From assembly GCF_024172125.1 (NCBI RefSeq), contig NZ_JAMZEA010000001.1, forward strand, positions 682,001-746,000: DNA of 64,000 nt. The letters run 5' to 3'. The notes under the pieces are model-generated. The model did not search any database. It was not told the origin of the DNA and saw nothing but the letters and a program-made list of their open reading frames with translations. Positions 54,984-63,371 of this stretch are shown piece after piece (the first letter of the stretch is position 1; each line of letters opens with the position of its first letter). The position numbers and the translations under genes are program-made. The DNA comes from Actinomadura rupiterrae (lineage in GTDB: Bacteria > Actinomycetota > Actinomycetes > Streptosporangiales > Streptosporangiaceae).

Positions 54984-56135
54984 TCACTGGGAACGGCGCG
55001 CGACGGTCCGGGTGATCCAGGCGACGAGGCCGTCCGCCGCGGCGTCTCCGGGCGTACCGTTCCAGTCGATGGTGGCGTCCACGTCGTCCCCGAGGCTCTC
55101 CAGCCCGGCGGCGAGGCTCCCGACGACCGTGAGCGGCACGCCGGCGCCGTCCGTCCCGGCGCGGAGCCACCAGTGCCGGGCGCGCGCCGGGTTCCGCTGC
55201 CGGACGAAGTCCATCGCGTTCCACAGCACCGGCTTCCGCTTCGCGCCGCCCAGCGCGCCCTGCGGCCCACCCAACGCGGCCTGCGGCCCGCCCGGCACAG
55301 CCTGCGGGGCGCCGACATGGCCGAGGAAGTCGCCGAAGCCGAACGAGATCCGGCCGCCCATCCAGGTGATCCAGGGATTGCGCTTCAGGTAGAGGGCCCG
55401 CGCGCCTTCGGGCAGGCCCTTCAGGAACCGGGTCGCCGACGGTTCGAGGTAGTTCGTCAGGAACCAGTGCCGGTCGAAGTCCAGATCGGCCTTCCCGATC
55501 TCGGTCACCGGCCCGGACGCGGCGACGGCGTGGACGCGGTCGGACTCCTCAGCGGCCCCGAGGCCGTCCAGCGCGTCGTCGTACTGGCCCCGCCCAGCGG
55601 ACGCCCCGAGCAGCGCGGCCAGACCGCCTCCGGCGCCGCTTCCCGTGGCGACGATCCGATCGACGTCGCCGGGCAGCCTGCCCTTGTTGCGCCGGACGTA
55701 CCGGACGGCGGCCTTGAGGTCGACGATCCCGTCCCAGGCGTCCCCGCGCACCGCCGAGGTCACCACCACGAACCCCGAGGCGAGGGCCTTCGCGTCCGCC
55801 GCCTCGGACGCCTCGCCGCTGCTGGAGTTGTCGAGCAGGATCGGCGCGCCGGCGGAATCCACCCGCTTCCCATCGACCGAGACCGGAACCCGGACGCTCA
55901 GGTTCTGGTGCCCGACGTCCACCGGTTTCGCGACGTAGGGAATCCCCGAGTAAAGCCGGTAGCGGACGGTCTTATGGACGCCCTTCACCTTCACCGAGGC
56001 GTCCTTCTGGGCGTACGCGGCATCGTCGAATTCGAGCGAACAGCTCCCCTTGGGCCGTCCCGCGCACCCGGCGAGCCCACCGGCCCCGACCGCCAGCACG
56101 ACCCCCAGAACCGCGCAACGACCCACCTCAGCCAT
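54984..56135 (-). CDS. Lipoprotein alpha/beta hydrolase, subtype-B-tannase-like
   Basis: The 383-residue product starts MAEVGRCAVLGVVLAVGAGG and has the lipobox LAGC with Cys24, so it is a membrane-anchored lipoprotein. The mature part opens CSLEFDDAAY, VHKTVRYRLYSGIPYVAKPVD, PILLDNSSSG, resembling bacterial subtype B tannases and related esterases. The nucleophile elbow is ATGSGAGGG. In the expected place of the catalytic His near the C-terminus I read TIDWNGTPGDAAADG, with no His, so activity may be altered or lost. ATG 56135 begins the signal peptide. It is divergent from the VOC gene and lies upstream of paralogue A on the same strand (100-base gap). Confidence 0.7.
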   Translation of the reverse strand: MAEVGRCAVLGVVLAVGAGGLAGCAGRPKGSCSLEFDDAAYAQKDASVKVKGVHKTVRYRLYSGIPYVAKPVDVGHQNLSVRVPVSVDGKRVDSAGAPILLDNSSSGEASEAADAKALASGFVVVTSAVRGDAWDGIVDLKAAVRYVRRNKGRLPGDVDRIVATGSGAGGGLAALLGASAGRGQYDDALDGLGAAEESDRVHAVAASGPVTEIGKADLDFDRHWFLTNYLEPSATRFLKGLPEGARALYLKRNPWITWMGGRISFGFGDFLGHVGAPQAVPGGPQAALGGPQGALGGAKRKPVLWNAMDFVRQRNPARARHWWLRAGTDGAGVPLTVVGSLAAGLESLGDDVDATIDWNGTPGDAAADGLVAWITRTVARRSQ

Positions 56136-56258
56136 GGCTCCCTGCCTACCGGACTCCCCCCACCGGTATCCCTTCCCACACCGGCGCCAAAGATCCCCCA
56201 AGCCGAAACTTGGCCCGCCCCGGCCCGGCGCCCCGCCGCGCCCGACCCCTCGCCCCCG

Positions 56259-56264
56259 TATCGT
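56259..56264 (+). promoter_or_regulatory. -10 box of the VOC gene, leaderless start
   Basis: TATCGT ends seven bases before ATG 56272. Confidence 0.55.
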
Positions 56265-56271
56265 CACGGCC

Positions 56272-56622
56272 ATGATCAACGGAGCGCACGCCATCGTGTA
56301 CAGCCGGGACGCCGGGGCGGACCGCGCCTTCCTCCGCGACGTCCTCGGCCTGCCGCACGTGGACGCCGGCGGCGGCTGGCTCATCTTCCGCCTGCCGCCC
56401 GCCGAGCTGGCAGCCCACCCCACCGACGGCGAGCCCGCCACCGAGCTCTACCTGAAGTGCGACGACGTGACCGCGACCGTCGACGACCTCACCGAGAAGG
56501 GCGTCGAGTTCACCCGGCCCATCACCGACGCGGGCTGGGGCCTCCGCACCAGCCTCCGCCTGCCCAGCGGCGCGGAGCTGGGCCTCTACGAACCCCGCCA
56601 CCCCACGCCGCCACCCGCCTGA
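56272..56622 (+). CDS. VOC-superfamily (glyoxalase-like) protein
   Basis: The 116-residue protein has the paired beta-alpha-beta-beta-beta fold of the vicinal oxygen chelate family: INGAHAIVYSRDAGADRAFL, DVLGLPHVDAGGGWLIF, ELYLKCDDVTATVDDLTEKG, and WGLRTSLRLPSGAELGLYEP with the usual late Glu. Metal ligands (His at residue 5, Glu in ELYL and in ELGLYE) are plausible. Members include glyoxalases, dioxygenases and antibiotic-binding proteins; the substrate cannot be told. Divergent from the lipoprotein gene and convergent with the hypothetical gene at 56636. Confidence 0.83.
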   Translation: MINGAHAIVYSRDAGADRAFLRDVLGLPHVDAGGGWLIFRLPPAELAAHPTDGEPATELYLKCDDVTATVDDLTEKGVEFTRPITDAGWGLRTSLRLPSGAELGLYEPRHPTPPPA

Positions 56623-56635
56623 TCAAGCAGGTCAC

Positions 56636-57172
56636 TCAGCCGGGCTCGGGAGCGCGAACGAATAGGCACGCCCCTTGGCGCAGCCCTTGCAGGTGCCGAC
56701 GAACCGCGGAACGGGACGTCCGCCTTCCTCGGCCAGGGCACAGCTTCCCGTTCACGGTGCTCCGGGTGTAGCTGGGCTGCCGCCAGCCCGGATCGTCGAA
56801 CACCACCGGCGTCCAGGCGGCGAACGTCAGCAGCCCGCCGCCGTCCGCCTCGTTGATCATCAAGTGGCAGCCGTCGCGGGAGGCCGTGTCGTCACGCGGG
56901 TCCGCAGCGGGGTTCCAGCGCGAGTTCAGCCGCCATCCGGCGGCCTCCACCGCGTCGCGGACGTCCTCGAAGCCCGCGGTCCCGTCCCCCGCGACCGCGA
57001 TCACCACCACCGGCCGCCGCCCGATCTCCTCCTCGCGGAACCGGACGAGGTCGTCCCACTCCCGCACGACGACCGGAGCCCGCTCCGGGAACAGCCCCGA
57101 GGCGATCTCCAGCAGGCCGTCCCGCAGGGCCGCCCCCTCCGCCCGGCCGAGATCGGGGGCCAGGGGTGTCAC
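56636..57172 (-). CDS. Unknown protein, likely frameshifted near the C-terminus
   Basis: The 178-residue product is not recognised. The first ~135 residues look real: VVVREWDDLVRFREEEIG, PVVVIAVAGDGTAGFEDVRD, GCHLMINEADGG, LLTFAAWTPVVFDDPGW. After VNGKLC the frame turns Arg-rich with poor third-position G+C. The +1 frame from about 56741 reads ALAEEGGRPVPRFVGTCKGC, then AKGRAYSFALPSPAE and a stop at 56632-56634, with normal codon use and a CKGC motif. A one-base insertion in the strain or assembly is the simplest reading. GTG 57172 overlaps the GT4 stop (GTGA), so it is the last gene of the coupled minus-strand unit. Confidence 0.6.
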   Translation of the reverse strand: MTPLAPDLGRAEGAALRDGLLEIASGLFPERAPVVVREWDDLVRFREEEIGRRPVVVIAVAGDGTAGFEDVRDAVEAAGWRLNSRWNPAADPRDDTASRDGCHLMINEADGGGLLTFAAWTPVVFDDPGWRQPSYTRSTVNGKLCPGRGRRTSRSAVRRHLQGLRQGACLFVRAPEPG

Positions 57173-58317
57173 TTGGCGGCGGTGAGGGCTTCGTAGAGGT
57201 GTTCCCAGGTGTCGGTGACCGGGTCGGGCCCGTACTCGGCGGCCTTCTTGAGGGCGGCCTGGGAGAGGTCGCGGCGGAGCTCCTCGTCCTCGATCAGGCG
57301 GATGATGCCCGCGGCGAGGGCGTCCACGTCGCGTTCGGGGACGAGCAGGCCGTCCTGGCCGTCGGTGACCAGCTCGCGCGGGCCGACCGGGCAGTTAAAG
57401 CTGACGACCGGGAGGCCGCAGTTCATGGCCTCCAGCAGGACCATGCCGAAGCCCTCGGACTTGGAGCTCATCGCGAAGACCGAGCCCTTGGCCAGCTCGT
57501 CGTCCAGGCGGTTCGTGGAGCCCGTCAGGAAGACGTGGTTGTAGAGGTGCTTGGCGAGGATCAGCTTGCGGAGCTTGTTCTCGTCCGGGCCGCCGCCGTG
57601 AATGCGGAGCGTCCAGTCCGGGTGGGCCTCGACGACCTGGCCGAACGCCTCGATCAGCATGTCGAAGCCCTTGTTGCCGTCGAGCCGCCCGGCGCTGACG
57701 ACCTGGTGCCGGGAGAAGTCGGTGCGCGGGACGTCCAGGGAGTGCAGCGCGTTCGGGATGCGCTCGACCCGGACGCCGGGGAACGCCTCGGCGTAGGCGG
57801 CGCGGTCCTCCTCGGTGAGGCAGACGATCGCGTCCATGCCCTGGTAGGCCGCGTCGATCGCCTCGCGCCACTCGCCCTTGTGCGTGGACAGGCCCGCGTG
57901 CTCCTGGACGACCCGGACCAGCGCCTCGTCCGCGAACTCGGCGATGACCAGGTTGATCGTGGGCCGGGTGCCGACCACGATCCGGCCCTCCAGGCCGCGC
58001 AGGAAGCGGATCATCGCGTTGATCCGGCGGCGCTTGTCGGCGTTCTCCGAGACGCCCGCGGGGAACCGGTCGTGCCAGGAGGTGTCCTCCTCGCCCTCGT
58101 ACCGGTCCCAGTCGACGTAGGAGCCGGACCGGTTGTCGACCAGCGCGGTGACGCGGACCCGGTCGTCCAGCGGGAACGGCGGCTCCTCGTGGTAGCGCAG
58201 CATGGTCGCGATCTCGACGTCGTGCCCGCGCTCGACCATCGTGTTGGCCTGGTTGAACACCGTCCGGACGGTGCCGCCGACGCCGAACGCGTTGTAGATC
58301 AGGTAGGTCAGCTTCAC
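57169..58317 (-). CDS. GT4-type glycosyltransferase
   Basis: The 382-residue GT-B enzyme begins KLTYLIYNAFGVGGTVRTV and has VVGTRPTINLVIAEF, VVQEHAGLSTHKGEWREAI and IVCLTEEDRAAY. VVSAGRLDGNKGFDMLIEAF starts the donor domain, and SSKSEGFGMVLLEAMNCGLP carries the canonical E-x7-E. The style is close to teichoic-acid-associated and capsule GT4 enzymes. GTG 58317 overlaps the upstream small gene (GTGA), and its stop overlaps the hypothetical downstream, so it is within a translationally coupled series. Confidence 0.88.
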   Translation of the reverse strand: MKLTYLIYNAFGVGGTVRTVFNQANTMVERGHDVEIATMLRYHEEPPFPLDDRVRVTALVDNRSGSYVDWDRYEGEEDTSWHDRFPAGVSENADKRRRINAMIRFLRGLEGRIVVGTRPTINLVIAEFADEALVRVVQEHAGLSTHKGEWREAIDAAYQGMDAIVCLTEEDRAAYAEAFPGVRVERIPNALHSLDVPRTDFSRHQVVSAGRLDGNKGFDMLIEAFGQVVEAHPDWTLRIHGGGPDENKLRKLILAKHLYNHVFLTGSTNRLDDELAKGSVFAMSSKSEGFGMVLLEAMNCGLPVVSFNCPVGPRELVTDGQDGLLVPERDVDALAAGIIRLIEDEELRRDLSQAALKKAAEYGPDPVTDTWEHLYEALTAAK

Positions 58318-58871
58318 GCGGACGCCCCCTTCGCGGAGTCGCGCCGCGCGCAGCGGACGGACAGGTGGTCGCCGTCGGTGTAGTACGGCAGGACGTCCAC
58401 GCCCGCCTCGGTCTGTTCGGGGAACTTCACGATCTGCTTCTTACCCGGCAGGTCGTCGTGGTGACGCCCCACCCGCAGCACCAGCTTCTTGCCGCCGCGC
58501 GCCGAGACCAGGTGCAGGTCCCAGTGCTCGCGGGGCAGCGCGTCCCGGACGGCCAGGTCGCGGACGGGCACGACCGCCTCGAAGTGCGGGCCGTCGGTGA
58601 CCACGGGGAAGAACAGCCGGGACGGCGTGCGCTCGGCGGACCGGGTCACGCTGCGCTTCAGCCGGTTCACGATCCGGTCGGCGACGGTGGGGGCGGGGGC
58701 CTTGCGGCGCTCGCGGGAGGTGAGCCGGAGCGTCCACGGCTCGTCGACGGGGGTCTCGTCCGGCGTTCCGCCGGTGACGACGGTGCCGAGGATGCGGATG
58801 TGGCCGTCGCGCGGCCAGACCTGTCCGATCTCGGCGTGGGAGCCCTCTCCCACGCTGGTCTCCGCCGCCAT
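58314..58871 (-). CDS. Unknown soluble protein, beta-sandwich-like
   Basis: The 185-residue product has no signal peptide or membrane helix. It has alternating strands (GHIRILGTVVTG, PWTLRLTSRERRK, HFEAVVPVRDLA, WDLHLVSARGGKKLVLRVG, HLSVRCARRDS). In style it resembles the beta modules between the GT2 and polymerase parts of the TagF-like protein at 48422-51919, so it could be a detached accessory domain. ATG 58871 lies 37 bases after the upstream GT-C stop. Its end overlaps the GT4 start (GTGA), so it is likely made in step with that enzyme. Function unknown. Confidence 0.65.
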   Translation of the reverse strand: MAAETSVGEGSHAEIGQVWPRDGHIRILGTVVTGGTPDETPVDEPWTLRLTSRERRKAPAPTVADRIVNRLKRSVTRSAERTPSRLFFPVVTDGPHFEAVVPVRDLAVRDALPREHWDLHLVSARGGKKLVLRVGRHHDDLPGKKQIVKFPEQTEAGVDVLPYYTDGDHLSVRCARRDSAKGASA

Positions 58872-58908
58872 CCTCGCCCTTTCGTCGCCGTCCACGGACT
58901 CCGAAGTA

Positions 58909-60438
58909 TCACAGATCGCGAGAAGTGCTCGAAACCGGTTCGGAGAACCAGCCGAGGGCGGCCGCCAGGGCCGCGAAGGGGACCACGGGCAGCAGGTAGC
59001 GGTAGTCGAAGTCGGCGCTGAACGGGGGCACGATGAGCAGCGCGAACCCGGTCGCCCAGGGCAGCAGGGCGACCCCTCCCCAGTCGCGGGCGCGGCGTGC
59101 GACACCGGCCAGGCCGACCAGCAGGAGGACGCCGAGCAGCGCCCCGGGAAGGAAGACGACCTTCTGGTACGCACGCATCCAGCCCGCGAAGGGCTCGACG
59201 ATGCGCGGGGCCGCCGTGCCCCGGCCGTAGGCGCGGGCGGGCTTCACGGCGGACTTCGGCTGCCAGTGGCGGGACGGGAAGCGGTACTCGCGGACCGTCC
59301 AGGACGTCGGGTAGTCGGACCGTCCCCAGGAGAACGAGCGGGCGGTGTCGCGCAGGCCCCGGCTCAGGTAGTCGCCGGGCTGGGCGGCGATCGCGGCCTG
59401 GGCGAACCGGGACGCGCGGCGGTTGCCCTCCTCGTCGGCGACGCCGTCCGGCATCGTCCGGAAGGGCGAGCGCGGCCCCCAGAGGGCGGCGTATCCGGGC
59501 GCCACGCCCGGCATGTCGTGCTTCCAGTCGTGGCAGAGGCCGGCGAGGGACGGCGGCGGCTTGATCTTGGCGCAGTCGGCGAACGCGGCGGTCCGCCCGT
59601 AGAAGAAGAAGCCGTTGGTGGCGGACAGCTCGAACCGCCCGTGCGCCTCGTCGTACCAGCTCGCATAGCCGCAGAGGAGGACGGCGAAGATCGCGACCAT
59701 CGCCCCCAGCGGCCGCCACCGCGCCAACCGCCCTGCCGCCTGCCGCTGCGTGCCTTCCGAGAGCTCGGCGCCGGCCGCCCTGCGCTCGGCGAGCCTGTCC
59801 GCCAGGTTCCGGACGGCGAGGTAGGCGACCGCGATGAACAGCAGCGGGATGCCGACCGTCCGGGTGAGGGCGGCGGCGGCGAGCAGGACGCCCGCGAGCA
59901 GGCCGAGCCGCCAGGTGACGCGCCGCCGCCACAGCAGGGCCGCGACGGCGGCGACGGCGAGGAACTCGAACAGCACGTCCGACATGAGCATGTGTTCGAG
60001 CTGGATCTGGTACGCGTCGAACAGGACGGGCACGGCGACGGCGGTGCTGAGCAGCCCGGCGGCCCACGGCCTGCCGGGCCACCGGCTGCTCGTCCAGCGC
60101 CAGGTGACGGCGTACAGCAGGACGGCCGTGCCGAGGCCCAGCAGGTTCTGCACCGCCACGACCAGCCGGAAGTCGTGGAACGGGTGCAGGAACCAGAGCA
60201 TCAGCGAGTAGCCCGACGGCCGCAGCGGCGACGGGGTGAAGTGCAGCGCGCTCTTCAGGTAGGTGCCGGAGTCGCCGAACCAGAACACGGTCGGGTAGCC
60301 GAAGAGCGCGACCAGCCGGAGCAGCGCGCCCAGGACGAGCGCGGCGGCGAAGACCCAGTGCGCGCGGGCGGCCCCGGCGGGTGGCCGCGCCGCCCTGAGC
60401 CGTGCGCGCACACCGTCCCCGGCCGCCGTGGACACCAC
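58909..60438 (-). CDS. GT-C-like multispanning glycosyltransferase, paralogue B
   Basis: The 509-residue product has about eleven helices, the first at about residues 27-47. It shares with paralogue A (53147-54883) the motifs FGDSGTYL, RPSGYSL, YQIQLEHMLMSDV, FADCAKIKP, QPGDY, VEPFAGWMRAYQ and ADFDYRYLLPVVPFAALAA. The outer-loop Cys pair (FADC and GLCHD) is kept. It lacks A's basic N-terminal repeats and long acidic tail. It probably transfers a polyprenyl-phospho-linked sugar. GTG 60438 follows GGAG by six bases. It lies 51 bases after the 733-residue GT gene and 37 before the small beta protein. Confidence 0.78.
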   Translation of the reverse strand: MVSTAAGDGVRARLRAARPPAGAARAHWVFAAALVLGALLRLVALFGYPTVFWFGDSGTYLKSALHFTPSPLRPSGYSLMLWFLHPFHDFRLVVAVQNLLGLGTAVLLYAVTWRWTSSRWPGRPWAAGLLSTAVAVPVLFDAYQIQLEHMLMSDVLFEFLAVAAVAALLWRRRVTWRLGLLAGVLLAAAALTRTVGIPLLFIAVAYLAVRNLADRLAERRAAGAELSEGTQRQAAGRLARWRPLGAMVAIFAVLLCGYASWYDEAHGRFELSATNGFFFYGRTAAFADCAKIKPPPSLAGLCHDWKHDMPGVAPGYAALWGPRSPFRTMPDGVADEEGNRRASRFAQAAIAAQPGDYLSRGLRDTARSFSWGRSDYPTSWTVREYRFPSRHWQPKSAVKPARAYGRGTAAPRIVEPFAGWMRAYQKVVFLPGALLGVLLLVGLAGVARRARDWGGVALLPWATGFALLIVPPFSADFDYRYLLPVVPFAALAAALGWFSEPVSSTSRDL

Positions 60439-60489
60439 AGGTCGCTCCGTCCCCGTCTCACGGTCGCGGCCCGGACTGCGCCGCCCCGT

Positions 60490-62691
60490 CTAGCGATCAG
60501 CCTTCCCGCCGGACAGACGAACATGTCCGGACGAAAGTTCCACGTTTGCTGAATGAATGCCGAAAACCAGGTCCACCCAGGCGTCCTCGACGACACGGAG
60601 CCCGTAGGACGCGCGGACCTGGGCGCGCGCGGCCTGCCGGTCGTCCTCCCAGCGGCCCTCGGCGACGGACGAGGCGATCGCCGCGGCCATCTCCTGCGGG
60701 TTCTGGTGGATCCAGCGGGCGTCGTAGACCGTGTCCGCACCCGGCCAGGGCAGCACGGCCGGCACCGCGCCGGACGCCATGCCCTCGGCGGGCGCCAGGT
60801 GGAAGCTCTCGTCGTCGCTGGTGGACAGGACGAACCCGATCCGGCGCAGCCACGCGGGCACGTCCCGGCCGTACGCGTCGAACACGACGCCGCCCGCCAG
60901 CGCCTTCGAGCGCCGGACGCGCCGGAACACCTCCTCGTAGTGCTCGCGCTCCTCCGGACGCTCCCAGATCCACCAGTACTCCCAGGGGAGCTTGGACTTC
61001 ACGAAGAGCGTGTAGCGCGGGTCGTCGCGGCGCAGCTCCTCCAGGACGTCCAGCGCGAGGTCGAAGCGCTTGCGGGACGGCGCGATCCCGATGATCCCGA
61101 GGTGGTGCTGGGCGCCGGGCAGCTTCACCCGGTCGAACTGCTCGTCGTCCACCCAGTTCGGGATGACCTGGACCTTGTGCGCGGGCCAGCCCGTCATTTG
61201 CAGCGTCAGGTCGGCGTAGTGCGGGCTGACGCAGATGACCTTGTCGACCAGGTCGATGTCGGCCTTCATGGGCCAGCCCGAGTACAGCTCGAACCGGTGC
61301 AGCCGGACGACGAGCTTCTGCCCCGGCTTCTTGTTCCGCGAGTACCAGAGCGCGTTCGGGCCGAACCACTCGCAGATGACGACGTCCGCCCACTGGGCGA
61401 GTTCGAGACTGCGTTCCGGGTCGTGCGTCTTCAGCGCGGGCCACTTGTCGACCCGGATCTCCATGTCCGGACGGTCGCGCAGGTGGTCGAGCAGTTTCGT
61501 GAAGAACTTGAGGTCGTGCCCAGCGACGACGACCTTCAGCTTGCCGTCGCGGCGCGCCTTGGGGAACGTCGTCTCCAGGTAGCCGCGCATACGGCGGACG
61601 GCGGCGTCCAGGCTGTAGTCGGCGGCGGCGGTACGGCAGCGCTCGGCAGCCAGCTCGTACAGCTCGGGGTTCTTGCCGATGAGCGTGAGCGCATCGACGA
61701 CATCGCTCTCGGACGAGGCGAACAGCGGGTAGTCCTCGCCGAACAGCCGCTCGTGCATGGGGTTCCGGTTGAGAACCACCGGAACGCCCAGCGCGCCGCT
61801 CTCCAGCACCTTCGTGGAGAGTTCGAGGCTGGTGTCCATGGTGAGGTCGCGCCAGGACAGGGCGACGTCACCGCTCGCCGTGATGCGCATCGCCTCGGCA
61901 CGCGGATGCCCGCCGTGCCAGACGACGCCGTCGCCGTTCTCCAGGGCGGCCTTCATCGGCGCGGCGAATCCCGCTTCCTGATGAATCTTGTCGCCGACCA
62001 TGTGGAGTTCGGCCTCCACCCCACGCGCGCGCAGGAGGCGCGGCAGGCGCGTCATCTCCAGCGTGTTCCAGCGCGGCGCGAACTTGCCCGTGTAGACGAG
62101 CCGGAGCTTGCCGTCCGGCGCGCCCGATGCGCGCGGTTCGAGACCGTCCGGCAGGACGACCACGGGCGGGAACAGCACGCTCTTGCCCGCCGTCGCCGGG
62201 ACCGCGGCTTCCAGGAAGGAGCGCAGCTCCTCGGTCTGGCAGAGCAGCACGCGGGACGCGTCGGCGATGCGCCGCAGGTCCCCCTTGGACTTGCCGTCGA
62301 ACTCGGCCGCCGACTGCGGGACGTCGGTCAGGTACGTCCACAGGCGGCCCTTGAGCGGACCGGCGGCCAGCTGGCCCGCCAGCGCGCGCCCGCGCACCAC
62401 GGCCAGGTCGAACGGGTTCTGCGCGTCGATCCGCGCGATCACGGCGGCGGCCTCGTGCGGGCGCATCGAGCCCTCGGACGCGGTCAGCCCGTCCTCGTGC
62501 GGGGAGAGGACGGTCACGTTCGGCAGCTCGCGCAGCGGGTCGACGAGCCGCCCGGTGCGGACCGGGGCCTTCAGCACGAGCGTGACGTCGCAGCCCGCGC
62601 GCGCGAGCGTCTGCACCATGCCCTGGGCCCAGATGGCCGAGCCGTCGATCAGGTTCAGGTCCACGTCTCCGTAGACGAGGGCGCGGGTCAA
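60490..62691 (-). CDS. Large two-module glycosyltransferase-like protein
   Basis: The 733-residue product appears to hold two GT-B modules. The first has RALVYGDVDLNLIDGSAIWA, LRLVYTGKFAPRWNTLEM, ALSWRDLTMDTSLELSTKVL and GVPVVLNRNPMHERLFG. The second, from about residue 380, has LKVVVAGHDLKFFTKLLDHL, VVICEWFGPNALWYS, HLGIIGIAPSRKRFDLALDV and an end-region DDESFHLAPAEGMASG. Both halves resemble GT4 donor domains, so it may catalyse two successive transfers. The start is TTG 62691: it overlaps the upstream stop (TTGA) and has GGAG five bases before it. The product is cytoplasmic with no helices. Confidence 0.78.
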   Translation of the reverse strand: MTRALVYGDVDLNLIDGSAIWAQGMVQTLARAGCDVTLVLKAPVRTGRLVDPLRELPNVTVLSPHEDGLTASEGSMRPHEAAAVIARIDAQNPFDLAVVRGRALAGQLAAGPLKGRLWTYLTDVPQSAAEFDGKSKGDLRRIADASRVLLCQTEELRSFLEAAVPATAGKSVLFPPVVVLPDGLEPRASGAPDGKLRLVYTGKFAPRWNTLEMTRLPRLLRARGVEAELHMVGDKIHQEAGFAAPMKAALENGDGVVWHGGHPRAEAMRITASGDVALSWRDLTMDTSLELSTKVLESGALGVPVVLNRNPMHERLFGEDYPLFASSESDVVDALTLIGKNPELYELAAERCRTAAADYSLDAAVRRMRGYLETTFPKARRDGKLKVVVAGHDLKFFTKLLDHLRDRPDMEIRVDKWPALKTHDPERSLELAQWADVVICEWFGPNALWYSRNKKPGQKLVVRLHRFELYSGWPMKADIDLVDKVICVSPHYADLTLQMTGWPAHKVQVIPNWVDDEQFDRVKLPGAQHHLGIIGIAPSRKRFDLALDVLEELRRDDPRYTLFVKSKLPWEYWWIWERPEEREHYEEVFRRVRRSKALAGGVVFDAYGRDVPAWLRRIGFVLSTSDDESFHLAPAEGMASGAVPAVLPWPGADTVYDARWIHQNPQEMAAAIASSVAEGRWEDDRQAARAQVRASYGLRVVEDAWVDLVFGIHSANVELSSGHVRLSGGKADR

Positions 62692-63371
62692 CGCATCTCC
62701 TTCAGCGAGGCGGCGTTCAGCGAGGCGGCGTTCAGCGAGGCGGCAGGGGCGTCCAGCGAGGCGACGGGGTCCCAGTCCAGGACGGCCATCGTGGGCGGCG
62801 GGTTCTCGCCCCAGAGGACGACGGGCAGGGACCGGGAGCGTGCGATGCCGCGCGCCTCGTCCAGGTCGCGGTCGCGGTCGTACATGCCGGGGACGCCGAG
62901 GTAGGCCCACGGCCCGCCCGGCTCGCCCGCGCGCGCGTCCACGACCAGCGCGTCCACGTCGGCGGTCTCCAGGATCGTCCGGACGTCGTGCGGGTGGACC
63001 GGCACGACCTCGTACCGCTCGGCGAGCTGCGCCGCCGCGTCCCGGCCGAGGATGCCCGCGATGACCGGGCGGTCGGCGGGGTGCTGCACGAGCAGCCGGT
63101 CCTCGGGCCGCTCCAGCCGCTCGGAGCGGCGCATCGCGCTCTCCCGCAGCGTCGCCGACTCCAACGGGCGGTCCCGCTGGCGCCACAGCCGGTACAGCTC
63201 GCGCGGCAGCCGCGCGGCGCGCCGGCGCGGGTTGCGCGCGGCCCCGGCGACCAGGCGCCCGAACTGGACGGTCGTCGAGGTCTCCAGCGCGGCGAGGCGC
63301 CGCTCCAGCTCCTCGACGCGGGCCTCGCTGTCGCGCAGGGCGGCGCGCAGGCGGGCGGATCGGTCACGCAC
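62688..63371 (-). CDS. Unknown protein with N-terminal coiled coil, GT-associated
   Basis: The 227-residue product begins with a coiled coil (RLRAALRDSEARVEELERRL, residues 7-35), then a very basic stretch (RNPRRRAARLPRELYRLWRQ). A Rossmann-like segment follows (IAGILGRDAAAQLAERYEVV, ILETADVDALVVDARAGEPG, SRSLPVVLWGENPPP). It ends in a triple NAASL repeat. It may be an anchor or partner for the two-module glycosyltransferase; the fold hint is weak. It overlaps the epimerase stop by eight bases and the next gene by four. Function unknown. Confidence 0.65.
   Translation of the reverse strand: MRDRSARLRAALRDSEARVEELERRLAALETSTTVQFGRLVAGAARNPRRRAARLPRELYRLWRQRDRPLESATLRESAMRRSERLERPEDRLLVQHPADRPVIAGILGRDAAAQLAERYEVVPVHPHDVRTILETADVDALVVDARAGEPGGPWAYLGVPGMYDRDRDLDEARGIARSRSLPVVLWGENPPPTMAVLDWDPVASLDAPAASLNAASLNAASLKEMR
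62701..62744. repeat. 15-bp tandem repeat at a coupled gene end
   Basis: TTCAGCGAGGCGGCG at 62701-62715 and 62716-62730 is followed by a near-copy at 62731-62744. It encodes the NAASL repeat at the C-terminus of the 62688-63371 protein, ten bases from the next gene's start. Confidence 0.9.
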
